Positions 22,038 to 35,900 of a stretch of 64,000 bases of DNA are shown in pieces (position 1 is the first letter of the stretch; each line of letters begins with the position of its first letter). The notes beneath the pieces are model-generated. The model had not been told where the DNA came from. It ran no database searches and saw nothing but the letters and a program-made list of their open reading frames with translations. Origin of the DNA: Oxyruncus cristatus (Eukaryota; Chordata; Aves; Passeriformes; Cotingidae); contig VXAY01004333.1 in assembly GCA_013399855.1 (NCBI GenBank), positions 62,001-126,000 of the forward strand, read 5' to 3'. Both the position numbers and the translations under genes were made by a program.

Positions 22038-24769
22038 TCTCTCTTTTGTCTATCTTCACATATTGTTTAAGCATTTCATATTTTGGAAGCCCCCCAACTT
22101 TCTTGGTGAATTTGATTAAACTTTGCCGCTGGGTTCCCAAACTGCTAAGTGGACAGACTCATATCTATGTAGAGCACAAGGACACATTTTATTTTCATAA
22201 GAAACTTGGCAAAAAATTTAGAGTGAGCAGTGTGGTGATGTGTTAAGTGTTGAGAAATGGCTGATTTCATGGTGTGGTTGGCCCCAAAAAGCACAGCAAA
22301 GTGCCTGTGTCAGATCTCCCACCTTGCCTGTTCTCTGTAGTCCATTCCACAGAACTTCTGTATGACAGCTCCTGCCAGACAAAAGGTAGTTTGTGTTTTA
22401 TGAAAAAACTGTATCCTTTAAAACTGAAAAACAGATGTACTGCTTCTGTTCGTAATTGGTCTCAGCAATGGGTCACAGTTAAAATGTTACTTATTTTATT
22501 TCTAAATTGGTTTTATTTTTAGCTTTATTTTTTTACTATTGATTCTTGCAAGGCAACTCGCTGTGAGGTTAGACAAACCTCTGAGGCTAGCTGTTTTTCA
22601 CCATGAGGGGTATGTGTGTTGTAATTGGATCATTCTTGATTTTATTTTTGATAAATGAAGCACATTGTGTTCTTTGGGCCCCTATGGTAGGGCATTTTCT
22701 CTAGCCTTCACATTATTCTGGCTCTTCACTCTGTAATTGCAATCAGTGTGGTCAAAAACAATTTCTAAATTACTTGTCAGATTCTGTCTGTAGCATGCTT
22801 TCTGGCTGGCACAGAACCTGCAGAAAGAGAGCAATATCCAGTTTCCTATCTGCTTTGCATGATAAAAATTTATGATAATGTAAGGATTGCAGCATTAACT
22901 AGTTTGTTGGGCTTTCTTTCTTTTTTCTTTTTTTTTTTTTTTTTTCCCTAATGTGGCTGGGAAGATGCTAGTTCAGTACAAGCTATAGAACCAGCTAATT
23001 CATGAAGTTGCATTTTTATATTTATATTTAGTTTTCCTTTTACAAACTCTTGCATTCATTAGCAACCATTTGTCGAACCATGCTGTTCCTTTGAGATCCT
23101 CAAATGCCCTGCTCAAAACCAAGCAGCATGTGCACTCATGAAGATGTTGGTCTATCACAACATGTTTCCATTTTTCTCTCTATGAAGATCAATTTAAATT
23201 TATTATTGCCAGCTGTTTCTTTCTAGAGTGTTGTGCTGGTTTTCTTATGAGATTAGTGGTCCTGATTGATTCAACTCCTTGCCCTGCACAGGGATAGCAT
23301 CAGGGCTCTTCTGTTATGTTAACTTGGCTGGCAAGCTAGCATCACAAAAGATTCAAAACTGTAAGCAGAAGGAGCATATGTTTGACCAGATTTTACTCTC
23401 TTAAAAATGCCCTCTGGAGGAGTAATTTATTTATTTAATAATTATAGTAATAAACAAATGTGAATAACTTCACCGTTTGTCTTAGTTTTATCCAGAGTGG
23501 TCATCCTATTGTCTTTTTCTTGGGTAAATACTTGCACCAGTTTTGTTTGCTTGCCACTATCTGACACGTGAGAGCATCATCTCATCGACTGCTGAAGCCC
23601 CTTGCTCATTAAATGGCGACTGTTCCACACAGACAGTAATATGCTTAATCCTTAGTCTCTGAGGGTGATCAAAAGAGTCAAGTTAACCGTTTCACCTTAC
23701 TGCTAAACATTAATTACTCAGAATATACTAGTGTATTCCTTTTTTTAGAAACATTTTAACCTAAAGCCTTCAGTGATTACTGCTGGCAGGTCATTTTTTC
23801 CGATGCTGCTGCAGAGCAAAGTTAAACTTTGCTGACTGCAGCTGTGCCTCTAGCTAGGTGATGAGTTGTATAGGTTTAAGACAGCACTACTGACAAAATG
23901 GATGGGTTGAAAATCAGATTCCTTTGTTGTTACAGAACAGTCAGGCTAGAATGAAATGGCAGTGGTTCAAGTGCATGCTAGACAGACCATATGGTCCTTA
24001 CAGTGAAATGAAGTGGTGTTGTATATGTGTATTGCTAAGCATAAGGACAACAGCTCCAGCTTTCAGAACTGCTGGCAAGAGTCCTACACAGAAGAAATGT
24101 GCTCTTCCTCTATCCCTTAGAAGTCATTTAGGAGTGAAGCCAATGTCCCTGCCTATCTCATGCTAGAGCAGCATGTCCTAGGAAAACATGCCTGATTTAA
24201 AGGAATGGACATCATTACCATATTTCAACTATATATGCAACTAAGTTCTAAAATGGTCAGCTAAAATCACCACAAAACTATCACTTCTGAAGTACAGGAC
24301 TGTAAAGGATTTCTTGGGTCACAGGGTCTTATCTCTCTTCTCCCAATAATTAAACGAATGCTGATCAATTTATCAAATTCAGTTTTGAGAGTTAGAATTT
24401 TCCTTCCTTGTTGATCCAGAGCTCTTAATTTTCTAATTCCATCTCCAAATTCTAGATCTATTTTCTATGTTTTGATATCTGTTTGCATCTGCTCTGATAT
24501 TACTCTTTTCTCTCCCTGGTTCTTCTTCTGAAAATGCTTTTCTAGAGAGCATGCTCTCTTCTACAGAGCTTGTAAGCAACCAGAAGCAACAGGAACACTT
24601 CTCTGTGTTGTCTGGTAAACTGGCGTTTGGGGTGAGACTTCTGTTACGAACCATGCTTGACACCTCAAAAATGATGTTAAGTTCAAGAAAAAACCCACTC
24701 TTGAGAACATGTTTAGGGTAAATTTAAACACATCTCTCTGGATTGGAACCATGTGGTTTCCCTTTAGGA
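22038..24769. other. Non-coding sequence between two CR1 copies
   Basis: No gene recognised. A pyrimidine tract, mainly T, spans about 22913-22945. Short open frames show no family resemblance. Confidence 0.6.
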
Positions 24770-25737
24770 TTCTCAAAGTATTTTTGAGTTTAGTATTGGA
24801 ACCAGTGCTGTTTAACATCATTTTCAGTGAAGTGGACAGTGGGATTGAGGGCAATCTTGGCAAGTTTGCTGATGACATCAAGTTGTGTGGTGCAGTTGAC
24901 ACACTGGAGGGAAGGGGTGGCATCCAGAGACACCCGGACAGGCTTGAGAGGTGTGCCCATGTGAACTTCATGACGTACAACAGGTGCAACGTCCTACACC
25001 TGGGTTGGGGCAATTCCATCCACAAATACAGGCTGGGAAGAATGGATTGAGAGCAGTCCTGAGGAGGACTTTTGAATGTTGATTGGCAAGAAGCTCAGCA
25101 TAAGCCAGCAATGCTCATTTGCAGCCCACAAAGCCAAACGCATCCTGGGCTGCATCAAAAGCAGTGTGGCCAGCAGGCCAGGGGAGGTGATTCTGCCCCT
25201 CCATTCTGCTCTGGTGAGATCCCACCTGGAGTGCTGCATCCAGCTCTAAGGCCTCCAACATAAGTACGTGAACCTGTTGGAGCAAGTCCAGAGGAGGGCT
25301 GTGAAAATGATCGGAAGTCTGGAGCACCTCTCCTGTGAAGACAAGCTGAGAGAATTAGGGTTGTTCAGCCTTGTCAGTAGGAGGCTCTGGGGAGACCTTA
25401 GAGCAGCTCTCCAGTACATAAAGGGGGCCTGCAGGAGAGCTGGAAAGGGACTTTTTATAAAGCCATGCAGTAACAGGGGAAATGGATTTAAACTGAAAGA
25501 GGGTTAGTCTAGATGATTTATCAGGAAGAAATTCTTACTCTAAGGGTAGTGAAATACTGGAACAGGTTGTTCAGAGAAGTTGTAGATGCCCTATTCCTGG
25601 AAGTATTCAAGGCCAGGTTGAATGGGGCTTTGAGAAACCTGATCTAGTGGAAGGTGTCCCTGCCCTTGGCAGGAGTGTTAGAACTAGACAATCTTTAAGG
25701 TCACTTCCAATCCAAACCATTCTATTATTTCATGATG
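24770..25737 (+). mobile_element. CR1 LINE, 5'-truncated, copy B
   Basis: A second CR1 in the same orientation, about 0.97 kb. The reverse transcriptase core still shows F-A-D-D at 24865-24876, followed by IKLCGAVDTLEGRGGIQRH. Later landmarks are GCCAGCAATGCTCATTTGCA, ATCCTGGGCTGCATCAAAAG, CTCTGGTGAGATCCCACCTGGA, GAGGCTCTGGGGAGACCTTA and the tail GGTGTCCCTGCCCTTGGCAG. It ends GGTCACTTCCAATCCAAACC-ATTCTATTATTTCATGATGATT, a decayed 8-bp terminal repeat. In-frame stops (for example at 25048-25050) and frameshifts break the frame. The 3' end belongs to a different CR1 subfamily type from copy A (GGTCCCTTCCAACCCAAACC versus GGTCTTTTCCAACCTAA). The long minus-strand frame at 24561-25025 is an antisense shadow. 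Confidence 0.95.
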
Positions 25738-28700
25738 ATTTTATAATGGTGAGGGGAAAATAAGAATGGGAATGGTCAAATGAAAAGTTGCAGATTGGCG
25801 AGAGGTCTTCAGTGGAGAAGAAATGAGGGACTCCTCAGTGAGGACATATGTCAGCCTGTGGGCTTTTGTGGACCTCTTGTCTGAGTAAAATCACAGAGGC
25901 AAGGCCTAAGACAGTTACTTGTAACCCAGTACAAGTTTAGCAGACAGCAACCGGAAGCTGATTTGTGTCTTTTCTAAAACTACAACGTCTATACTAGAAC
26001 TTTGCTGGTAGTGGGATGTTAAGTCAGTAGTTTAAGTGCAGTGTAATTGATTGAGGAAATTCTGGCAATTAGGTGTGTCATCTGTGTTCCAGGCTGTCCC
26101 CTGGTAAAACGTTTTCTGCCTTTGTTGCTGTACATTGCAAATTTGGTATAGAAGGTGGGAACTGGCTCCTATTGTTTTAATTGAATGTTAATATCAAAAC
26201 TAATGGGAGTTTAATTTTAGTCTACTCTTAAAACTGCATTTTACTCTTTTCCAATTTAAGTTACTTAAAATCTTAAGTCCACAGCAGTTGTTCAACATGG
26301 GGTAAAGGTGTCTCAGGTCTTGTCCAGACTGTGTAAGGAGGGTAAGGTGAGATAATGTGCACTAGCAAAAATCAAGGTGAAAAACATATTCCCTGTAGGA
26401 AGCAAGGGGTTCTTCAACATTTTAACTAATGCTGAAGATGCATCAGCCTTTCTTCTCACTGTAGATAAATCCTCTGTGAATAGCAATGTCTTGCTCTTAT
26501 CTGAGAGCTCCATTTCAGTACCTCGCTGCTGGCTACTTGGGAATGCCATTAACAGCATTTGAGATTTTTGAGATAAATACCCAATTGCTTTGTGTCTGAG
26601 AGAGGAGTTTGACATGACGAATAGAGTTTGAGTAAAAAGTGTTGGTTGAACACCTAGCTGTTGGTGACTTAGAGCCATGTAGTAGAAACAGTAGTTTATC
26701 CGGAGTGCAAGTGGTGAGTGAGCCAAGTCATCCTCAGGCAGAAGAACTAAACCCACAGCCTTCCAGGAAATGTACTTCTGAAGGCTTTTTTTCCCACCTT
26801 TACGATTTGCATGACCTTAATTAGTGATTGTATACACCTGCATTGATAGATCTCCATAGGAGATTTTCACAAATCCCATTGTCTTTTATGTGGTGCTCTA
26901 ACTAAATCAGAACAGGGATAAAAGCAAACAAACCCTGCTGTGACTCAGGCACAGGTAGGGCAATGACAATGCAGTCATATGCTGAAGCAAATTGCTCAGA
27001 CTGTGCGAAGTGTAGCTCTACACCCTTCCTCACCTACCCTCCCCTATCCTTACACTCCCTTTTTCCTCCTGTGGATCTTTCTCTGCTCTTTTCAGGTCAT
27101 GATGCTATTAGCTCTGGTGCTGTGCTCTGCATACCAGCGGAATGAAGTGTGTGTGCATGTCAGAAGGCAAATCTCGCAGGTTTGTTTTGGCTTTGCTTTC
27201 TGACTTCTGACTCCTGTGTTTGGTTATGAAGTCATTTGCTAAAAAGCAGAAAGGATTAAGCCATTAGCAATAAGCCATTTCCTTCTTTTTTACTTTCCTT
27301 TCATGAAATGCTTTCAGACTCCTAAGCAGAGCATTGGTTCTGCATCAACTCTCCCTGAAATTGTGTGTTATGCTGGCTGCCATCCAGGAAAGGAGAGAAC
27401 AATTTAAACACCTTTCCATGCAGTGACAACTGAAAAAATTGGGAACTACTAGGCAAGCCTGGGAAGTATGAGGGGCACGTGGTATAGTGGTTTTCTCATT
27501 GCTGCTAATGACTATGAGGGACTGGTTTCCTGCTAGCACTGTGAGTAGAGGCAGAAGAAGTAGGAAGCCCACTTTGTCACTGACGGATCTCCCAAAGGAG
27601 TAAGAGAAATACAGTGCTGCTAGAAGGGAACTTGGAAATGTGAGAAATGGCATTGTGTTGTGCAGTTTGACTTGCACTGTGTACATTAGTGTGGGGTTTT
27701 GAGGTCAGGTCTGCAGCTGGTAGGAACCATGACAATGAAAACAAATGTTGATGCAAATTTCCCTTGTAATTTTTGACTCATTTTTGTAAATCATATGGAA
27801 ACTGCTAAACAATTTGTCTTTGCATGAGGCAAAAATCCTAAATACGGATACTTTAGGTAAAAAAAAACCAGCACATCTTCAGATGAAGATGTAACTTAGA
27901 TCCAGCTGCGAAACGCCCAACCTAATCACCTCAGTGGAAAGTAGGTCAGAATTCTGTATCACTAGCACCAAACAATGCAGCAGCGTTGGATTTAGAGCTA
28001 AGTGTCTTCTGCTGTTGCACTGGTGTAAATTGGGGTCATATCCAAAGAAATTAGTGGGCTTGCACTTTTTCTACACTGGTGTAAGTGAAGAGACCAGTGT
28101 CCCCACTGGAGTATCTGGGCCTCCTCTACAGAATCACAATTCTAGGAAGGGATCTATGCTGCAGACTTCTGTTGACACAGAAATATCAGCCAGAGATATG
28201 AAAAGGTGTCATCTCTGGCTAGTGGAGCCAGGCTAGGAAAATCTCCTAATACAAATGCAGTTACCCCATTGTAAGCTATTACACAGTTACAGGGTGACTT
28301 TCAGAAGGGTTGCCAAATGCAGCGGTCTTGTTGTTCTTCATCCATACAAGAGGTGCTTTGCTGGATGCATTGCCTGAAATAGTTACTCAAGCAAAAGATG
28401 TTATAAATCAGATATGTATCTTTTAAGACCTGCTTTCTTTAGCAGGTGATGATTGGCAGGCTTTAGGCAAATAGGGAATGTGTGTTTTTAGGCAAATTGT
28501 GGAAGACAGGTTAAAGCTGCCAAAACCAGCCTGTATGTCATGACACCTGTGAAACAGTAATTACAGTCCCCCTTTGCAAGCATAACATTTAAGAAAAGTT
28601 TGTATTTTGCTCATAAGCTATTAGGTTGGTTGGTTTGGTTTGGTGTTTGTTTTTTTTTCTTTTGGTTTTGGTGGGTTTTTACTTCATTTGTTGTTGTTTT

Positions 28701-31617
28701 TGTTTGTGGTTTTTGTGGTGATTGTTGTGAAGAGGTACCAAAAGACATGAGGTATAATACCAAGTGAAGTAGAAATGTTTTGCAGAGATCTGAAATCATA
28801 ACACAATGTTTGGATTTGACTGATCAAGGAGAAGCAATACTGCATCTGGTCTGGATATAGATGTTTATCCTGCAACCTTACTCCCAGTGCTTTTGGAGCC
28901 CGTCTATGAACCCAATCCCAAAACCATGTACTTCCTTGGAAACAGCAGAGGCTTCACATCTAACAGAGCTCTTTTCTCTCCCGTCTTTCTTATTTATGGA
29001 GCCTTTCTCCGGGTCTGGTGATCTTTTGCCTAGTTAAAAATAAATAAGGTTCCAGAAAAGAATAATAAACTGGGCTAATAATAATATTAAATAAGCAAGC
29101 AGATCTCTTAGAGGAGAAAAAATAAAAAGAAAATCAGAAAATCTAACTTTTTTAGCTATTTACCTAATTTTAGCCACATCATTTGCAGTAATGTGTCCAG
29201 CACAAACATTCTTAAAGAGTCATAATTCTTATGCTCTGTAACTTATTGCAGTTTTGGACAATCTAGGTGTTGCCAAAGGCAGAATGGGGTAGGTGGGACA
29301 AATTTATTTATATGTGTACACTAGCACTTCTATTCATCTCTGGTTCATATGTACCTGGAAGGAATCACATCCCTCCCCTCCAAGTATACAGCCTCCATGT
29401 GTTTGGGATTTGTAACATTCCAGTCAGTGCAGCATAAATCCTTATTAGGTAGGTCCTAATGGTACTTACTATTTAGCTGGGTGTACATTGGATGACTCTG
29501 GCCATTTACTAGTAGAATTTGAAATAGGTTTGTACTGAAACATGTAATAAAGCAACCCTTTAATTTTTAATACCTCTTATTGCATAAGTTAGTTTTATTA
29601 CTTCTGCCCCTTCACACTGACTTCTTAAGGCATCTCCCTTAATATGTTGCCAAATCAAGATATTGCAGAGAATATCAGGAGAGAAGGAAAAAAATCTGTA
29701 GAGCCAAAGAGAAAGAGGAAGAAGTTTCTGTATGTGTGATCTAAAATGGGACTGAGAACTAGTGAAGCGAAGTACCACCAGGAAAACTGCTGCTGTCAAC
29801 ACTGCTGGGAAGAGCTGTGGTGGAACAGCTGGTTCTGGTAGGCAGATGCAGAAACCTTGAAGCTCTGTTACTCTGCAACACATCTGGGACACTTAAACCC
29901 ATTTTTAATTACATGAATGCAAAAGGTTGGAAAACCAGGCTCAGCAGTTTGTTTTAGTGTAGTGCAGTAAATGATCCAAGGGCGATGTGGTGAGCCTTCT
30001 TCAACATCATCCAGAAAAAGCAGATAGGAAAAGTGACCTTTTTCTAAATGGACTCCCACAGATCATGCGCTGCATGTCCAAATATTTCATAGGCAAGCCC
30101 CCCCCAGCTAATAACATATAGAGTAAGCAGCAGCAAGATTATGAGCTCCTCTCACTGATTCAAAACTATTCGATTTGCTGCTACAGTGTCTCTCATGAGA
30201 GCCAGTTGAAAGTTATTATTAAATAATTTGGTATGGAGTATCCACTGTGGTTTGGCATCTGTTGTGTTGCTGATCAGATTAGCCCCATTGAACTGTTCTG
30301 CATGCCTATCACAGAACACAAACAAGCAGCCTTTCAAAGATGAAAGGAGATCTTTAAAAAGACAAACTCTGATTATGTCAGATGGGCTTTGTAGAAAACG
30401 TTACGACTCTGCACCATTATTAAGGAAAGGACTATTTTATTTGAAAACTCGAGACTTTCACCTGAATCTTACCAGTTGGTCAACGTGGTTGTTGTGCTGT
30501 ATTTAGTAAGCCCTGCAGAATTAATAGTTCAAATAACTGTACGAGTTGCAGATCTCTTTATTTACTGTTGAAGACTCTAAAATCTGATTTACTGGCAGTC
30601 TAGTAAGTCCTCTTATCCCCACTTTTACTCCCTCCCTTGTTATTGATGGAGGGACTTAAAACCAGGTTAACTCTGAAAATGTAAAGTACAGAGCAGGAAT
30701 AATTAGCTACCTGGCACAGACGGGGGAGTTTTATGTCAGGATGAGACATTTTACCGCCTCAGAAGATACAGGATTTAAAACTAGTAGCAGAAAAAGCTTT
30801 TTAAAAAGAACTTGTGCTGAACTGGTATGATGAAAAAACCTGACCAGCTCACCTGGAAATAGAAAGCACCTCTAAAAAAAGTTCAAGAGGCCACTCCAGT
30901 TTACTGACTTTGAAGGTGCAAGATCTTCCAGATATTTGAGCAATTTTGTTAGCATTTGGAAGTGTGTATTTTCTTAAAAGGTACAGTGTAGTGCTGAATT
31001 ACTCTGCTTGGAGCAACTCTGTCATTCTCATTAGCTTGAGAAATGAATAATGCAAGCTGGAGGCAGGCATGATACATCTACCTCTATGAAAGGCTCTGAT
31101 GGTTCATTCATAATGTTCAGTAGCCTTTTTATAATTGCTCTTCTGGGTTTCTCCTTTGAGGGCTATTCTTGGTGTATCTCAACTCACTTAACCATCTGCA
31201 GTAGTTTGAGAGCATCCAGTGTGGCTCTACAGGCAAAATGGAAGATGTATCTTGGAGATTCTTGTTAACTCTCATGAGTTTGCACTAACAAAACTATCTA
31301 GTTGTTCATGGTCACTCTAGCAGCACTGCTTCCCAACTCTGCCCCTAAAGTCAGTGAGGTGCGATGCCAAGCTTCGGCCCCACCAGGTCATTGCTGTTGG
31401 GATAGGCTTCATCAGTTGACCAATTTTCACACCGTGTATTTGTGAGGCATTTGCTCTGGTGGTGCTGCACTGGGTGAGTATGGTGATGGGTGGAAAGCCA
31501 GGGTAGAGACAACTCTGAGACCTTGCTGTCCTGTGTCTGTCATGGTATAAGCAGGTAATGTTTTACCAAGGCAAAACAGCAGAGGAGAAGATTCTGCAGC
31601 GTAAGACAACAGCAACC
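25738..31617. other. Non-coding intergenic sequence
   Basis: No gene or known repeat recognised other than the T/G-rich tract at 28624-28730. A minus-strand open frame of 147 codons (26313-26756) and one of 113 codons (27345-27686) have no recognisable domain and no flanking splice or poly(A) pattern that convinces. Confidence 0.55.
28624..28730. repeat. T/G-rich low-complexity tract
   Basis: GGTTGGTTGGTTTGGTTTGG grading into T runs with scattered G and C, then GTTGTTGTTTTTGTTTGTGG. Strongly strand-asymmetric: almost no A or C on the plus strand. Confidence 0.9.
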
Positions 31618-31681
31618 TTAATTCTCTTTAAGAGAATAAAGTCTTAATTCTCTTTAAGAGAATAAAGTCTTAATTCTCTTT
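31618..31681. repeat. 26-bp tandem repeat, about 2.5 copies, palindromic unit
   Basis: Unit TTAATTCTCTTTAAGAGAAT plus AAAGTC. Identical copies at 31618-31643 and 31644-31669 and a partial third at 31670-31681. Each full unit contains the inverted repeat ATTCTCTT-T-AAGAGAAT, so each can fold as an 8-bp hairpin. Identity between copies indicates recent duplication or slippage. Confidence 0.95.
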
Positions 31682-32898
31682 GTTTTTCTCAGCTGTTGCA
31701 TTTGGTTAAGTCAAATAGACAGTTGTATGAATAGCTTTATGTTGCATCTTCTCCTGATATTAAAAAAGAAATTTTAAATGCTGTGCAGCAACTAATTTAC
31801 TTCCTGACCTGAAATGCACTATGAATTATCACCCTGAAACTGTGGGATATAAAGTAATTGAGTTTCAAAGTCAGGCTTTCTGATCCAAAACTTTTAGGAG
31901 CAAAACACACCTGCCTTTACAGACAGCAAAGCCTTGAGAGACCCAAAGAGATTAGAAGCTGCTGCTGCAGCTTCACTTGTGTTCGCTCTCAGCTTAGTTT
32001 CCTGCCTGTGTTCGTGTCAAAAGTACAGTTGTGAGGAGGTCCAGCATAAGGTATTTGGTAACTTTGAGTGGTTTGGGTTTCACTTCCAGTCAGTCCCTTT
32101 TTATTTATTTGTGCTGAATTTGTAACAACGTGTCTGGATAAGAAACAATTCCAGAGTAAGAGGCAAGCAGCTGCCAAGTGAGCTACATGTGTAAATACAC
32201 CATCAGTGGCAGCAGAATGGCAATGGTGCTCTACCGTGAGACTGTTTGCCACTTTGAAGGGGCCTGTCTTCCTTTAGTACCACACATAGCACAGTTTGGA
32301 GACCCCGTTGCAAGTAAAACATTTTCTATATAGGAAGTTGATTTACAGCTTGCAGTGATTGGAATTGAGGCACACAATATGGAGCATGTCCTCAAAATAT
32401 ACGAGTCCTCTTCAGAGCTCTTTCTGCCTTGCAGAAATGGCTTAATTGCTGCTGAGCAGAGCGCTAGAACTGTGCTAAAAGATCAAATTACTCAAGATCC
32501 TTAGTACTGTGCAGTATATGTTAAATTAATTTTCTCTCGGTTTATTGCAGATTTTTTCAGTGTTTTTGCTCTTTGCTATTACTTATTTTCTAAAAAGATG
32601 CAGTGGGAAGGGAATGTACAATTCCCATTTGAAAATCAGGAATGGTAAAAGTGTTATTTGCTGAAATGTGGGAAATGAATATTCTGTTCTGGGCCAGTTT
32701 ATTTTGGCATCTGGGAGCATGCAAGTTCTCAGATGGTTGCTAAGCATTATTTCATGGTCTTCAGATAGTCTAATCCAGCATTTCCTTCTTTGAATTACAC
32801 TTCTCCCACTTGTTCTTGTTGCATCAACTTTTTTTTTCTCTCTGGAGAGGTTTAGTAATTTTTCAAGAATAAAAAATATTTGATTTTTCTTCTCCAGG

Positions 32899-32970
32899 AA
32901 AAAAAACCAAAAACTAAACAAAACAAAAAACCAAACCACCAACAAACAAAAAACCCCCAAACCCAAAAAC
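32899..32970. repeat. A/C-rich low-complexity tract
   Basis: AAAAAACCAAAAACTAAACA and similar A runs broken by C or CC. This is the reverse-complement composition of the T/G tracts elsewhere in the window. The minus-strand frames crossing it give only F/W/G/V-rich peptide. Confidence 0.9.
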
Positions 32971-35900
32971 GTTTTATAGCATTTTTATACTGGTATTTGA
33001 ACTCAGCAAGAGACAATGGAAACATGTTTGACAGAAACAAAGATTCTTATTAGGAAAAACATTAAATATCCTCTGAATTTTAGTTTCTAGTTGTAACTGG
33101 ACTTGCAGCACATTGGCATAAACCCAAAATGAAGCATAAGCTTGAATTTTTCAATGAACTGCAGTTTCTAGGAAGCTGGTATACCTTTTGGTGCCAGGGA
33201 GGAACAAGTTCTCAGAGGACTGAATTAACAGTCTCTTAAAAATCTGTTTCTTTTGCATATACTGTTATTGGTCTTACAATAAATCAAGTTCTCTCTGCAT
33301 TTCGTTAGCTTTGCCCATGCATGCGTATATAAATAGTATGGCAATGCCCATTGAATAGACAGTCTCTCGTTACTCCATTGTGTTTGCACATGCATGCATA
33401 AGAATGTTGCGTTTTAATATATAAAGGCCCTTGTTATGTGGTCTGTGATGATGTTTGTGTAAGTAAACAAGCTTCCCGGGTCGTTTTATCTCATGCTGCC
33501 AACAACCCTGTCACCGTTTGCCTGCACTGGGCAAAGAGGTTTGGCTTCCCAGACCCAATACTCCTGTCTCACATGACGGGATTTCTGTATTAAAAATTAT
33601 CTGCTCTCTTTCATGACTTGCCTACTTGCCTTGTCCAAAAAAATTTTTCTTCCTTTGTGATCTGTGTTGAGGTCCAGTCTTTTTCACCTAAACCCATCAT
33701 TTTAATTCTATGGAAAGAAGTGTTCAGGTGGACCAAAATGGCACAGATGTGTGCAGCAAATGGTGATGCCAAATCTGTATCAGTGTGACACCCAGGACCA
33801 GAGAGAAATCGAATTATTTTTAACATGTTACTGCATTTACAGACAACCTTTCTGTAGAGGGAACAAGACCAGGTTCTTGTGGATTAAACAGCACATGGTC
33901 AAATGATTAAGAAGACTGCTGTAGTGTATAGTGTGGAGGAAACATGATTAAAAACCCCATTGGGACATTTAATGTGGATTTTTGTGTAGGAAAAGAGACA
34001 GGCGGTATTTAGGAGTGTGAACCAGTAATTAAAGGCTACATAATACATACATGCTTGCACATGTATTAAAAACCTGTGTAGTGGAGTACATAAGTGATGG
34101 AGATAACCAGCAGAGTAAAATGATGCTAAATAAAAAGTTCACAACTTTCCATGAAGTGAATGTGCTTTGGCTGTGAGCTAAATGATATATCCCTCCTGTT
34201 CTGCTCTAGAGATGGCTGTGGAGTGGTGGTGATCCTCCTTGTTCGTGTGATAGAGTGAGGTGTTATCAGTGAAAAATTGGATCAGCACTGCCTCATTCAA
34301 GTCAGACTTTTTTCAGATTCCAGTTTAAATACCAGTCACAACAGAGAAAAGCATTTTATTGAACTGCTGAACCTGAAGTCTCTTCCTAGATAGCCTTCAA
34401 GACCAGCAATGCCACTGTCCCCCAGTTTTCCTCAAAATCTCACTTTCCCCTGGGCTGTTTCTGTTTCTTCTCAGGGGAAGCTGATCATGCTGAGTCCTCT
34501 GCAGGAGCGTGTGCTGATGCCTTCTGAAGTCAGTGGGCATCTGTTTATTTAATCAATGATTACCAAAGCAAACCCTCATCTCAGGCAGTGCTTCCTATAG
34601 CCAGGGGGGAAACATTAACTTTGATCTGGCAGTTTTTGGGTACCATCTGCCCTGCCTGGCTGTCAAAAAGCACAGCTCAGTAACCCAGCTGGTATTGTTT
34701 GAGGACATAACATGGATAAATATGAGCAGAACATGACAGTTGCTTCTCCATTCTTCTCAGTTATTGTTCCAAAGCAGGCTTTCAGGAGGTTTCCAGCTGA
34801 CACAGATAAGTCTTAGAACCCAAAGTAAATACGCCAGGGAGTGGTGATTCTCCACAATTCCTCTCATTGACTCCACCATTTTTCTGAAGACCCTGCTCTT
34901 GGAGGGAAGCGACCAGGTAAATCCTGGCCTCTGCCAAGTAAAGTCCCAGGCAGTGCCATGGACAGATACATGAACTGACAGGTAGTGCTTGACTGACCTG
35001 ACCTAAACTGGTGCTCTGAAAGTCAGAGCTGCCATTGACCATACATCAGTTTCCTCTATCTGAAATGGGATTCTTGAAACCATTTGGGTTTGAAGTGCTC
35101 AGAAAATTAGACTTTATCTGCCTGTAGAGAGAGATGGGGTGTGTGGGGGAAATCAATGTGTTTGATTATTCCTCCGCTTTTAGCTCTACAATTCTGTGTT
35201 ATGCATTATTCATGGCATCATTGTATGGTACTGCTGACATTTGTCACTGCAGGTTTCATTATATGCAAATGTGCAAGCCCCTTTTGCAGACACTACATGA
35301 GACTTTTTTTTTCATTATGTGGAAGAGTGAATGTGTAATTAACAGTGTACTGGTGAAACCAGCACTTACTTGGCCTATCATAACAGGAATCTGTTCTTCT
35401 CTAATAGCATTTTCAGTTCATCACACACACTGTATCTCCTTGCATTATGAGTAATAATCTTTCTTGAGTCAGATTCAAATGGTGCTTTTTTTCCCCCTTA
35501 TTGCGGTAAAAGGAGTCTGAACAGTGTAGTATGTGGTGATTTAAGCTACCCCTATTCAAATATTGCTGGCTTCTGCTGGTACATAAACCTCTGTGACATC
35601 AGGCTTTCATTAGCCATAAGCATGAGAATTTAGCTCTGAATGTGGTTATCCTGATACATCTCTGGAATATGTCCACTGAGAGCCACAGGCTGACTGCAGA
35701 TGTTGGGTTGTACCTGGAGTGATGGATTGAGCATGCCTTGGGAAATGAGTCAAGGCAACTGGTACCCTATGAATAAGGCCCTAGATTTATGTGTAAATAA
35801 GAGAGGGTTTTGGCTCCAGAATACCAAATTATACTCAGGGGATGATGTTTTCATTGTATTTATTTTAAGAAAAATCTGCTTTTGGAGAAGGAGCTATTTA

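Noticed and set aside
24561..25025. 154-codon minus-strand open frame
   Set aside because: Mostly antisense to CR1 copy B, whose sense-strand landmarks are clear.
26313..26756. 147-codon minus-strand open frame
   Set aside because: No recognisable domain, no splice or poly(A) context that fits, and a 61-codon plus-strand frame overlaps it. Expected by chance in 64 kb.
35164..35181. DYSSAF, resembling reverse transcriptase motif A of LINEs
   Set aside because: Residues on either side do not follow the family pattern and no other element landmark is near; probably coincidence.
35263..35270. ATGCAAAT octamer (POU-type site)
   Set aside because: An 8-mer of this kind is expected about twice by chance in 64 kb on both strands.
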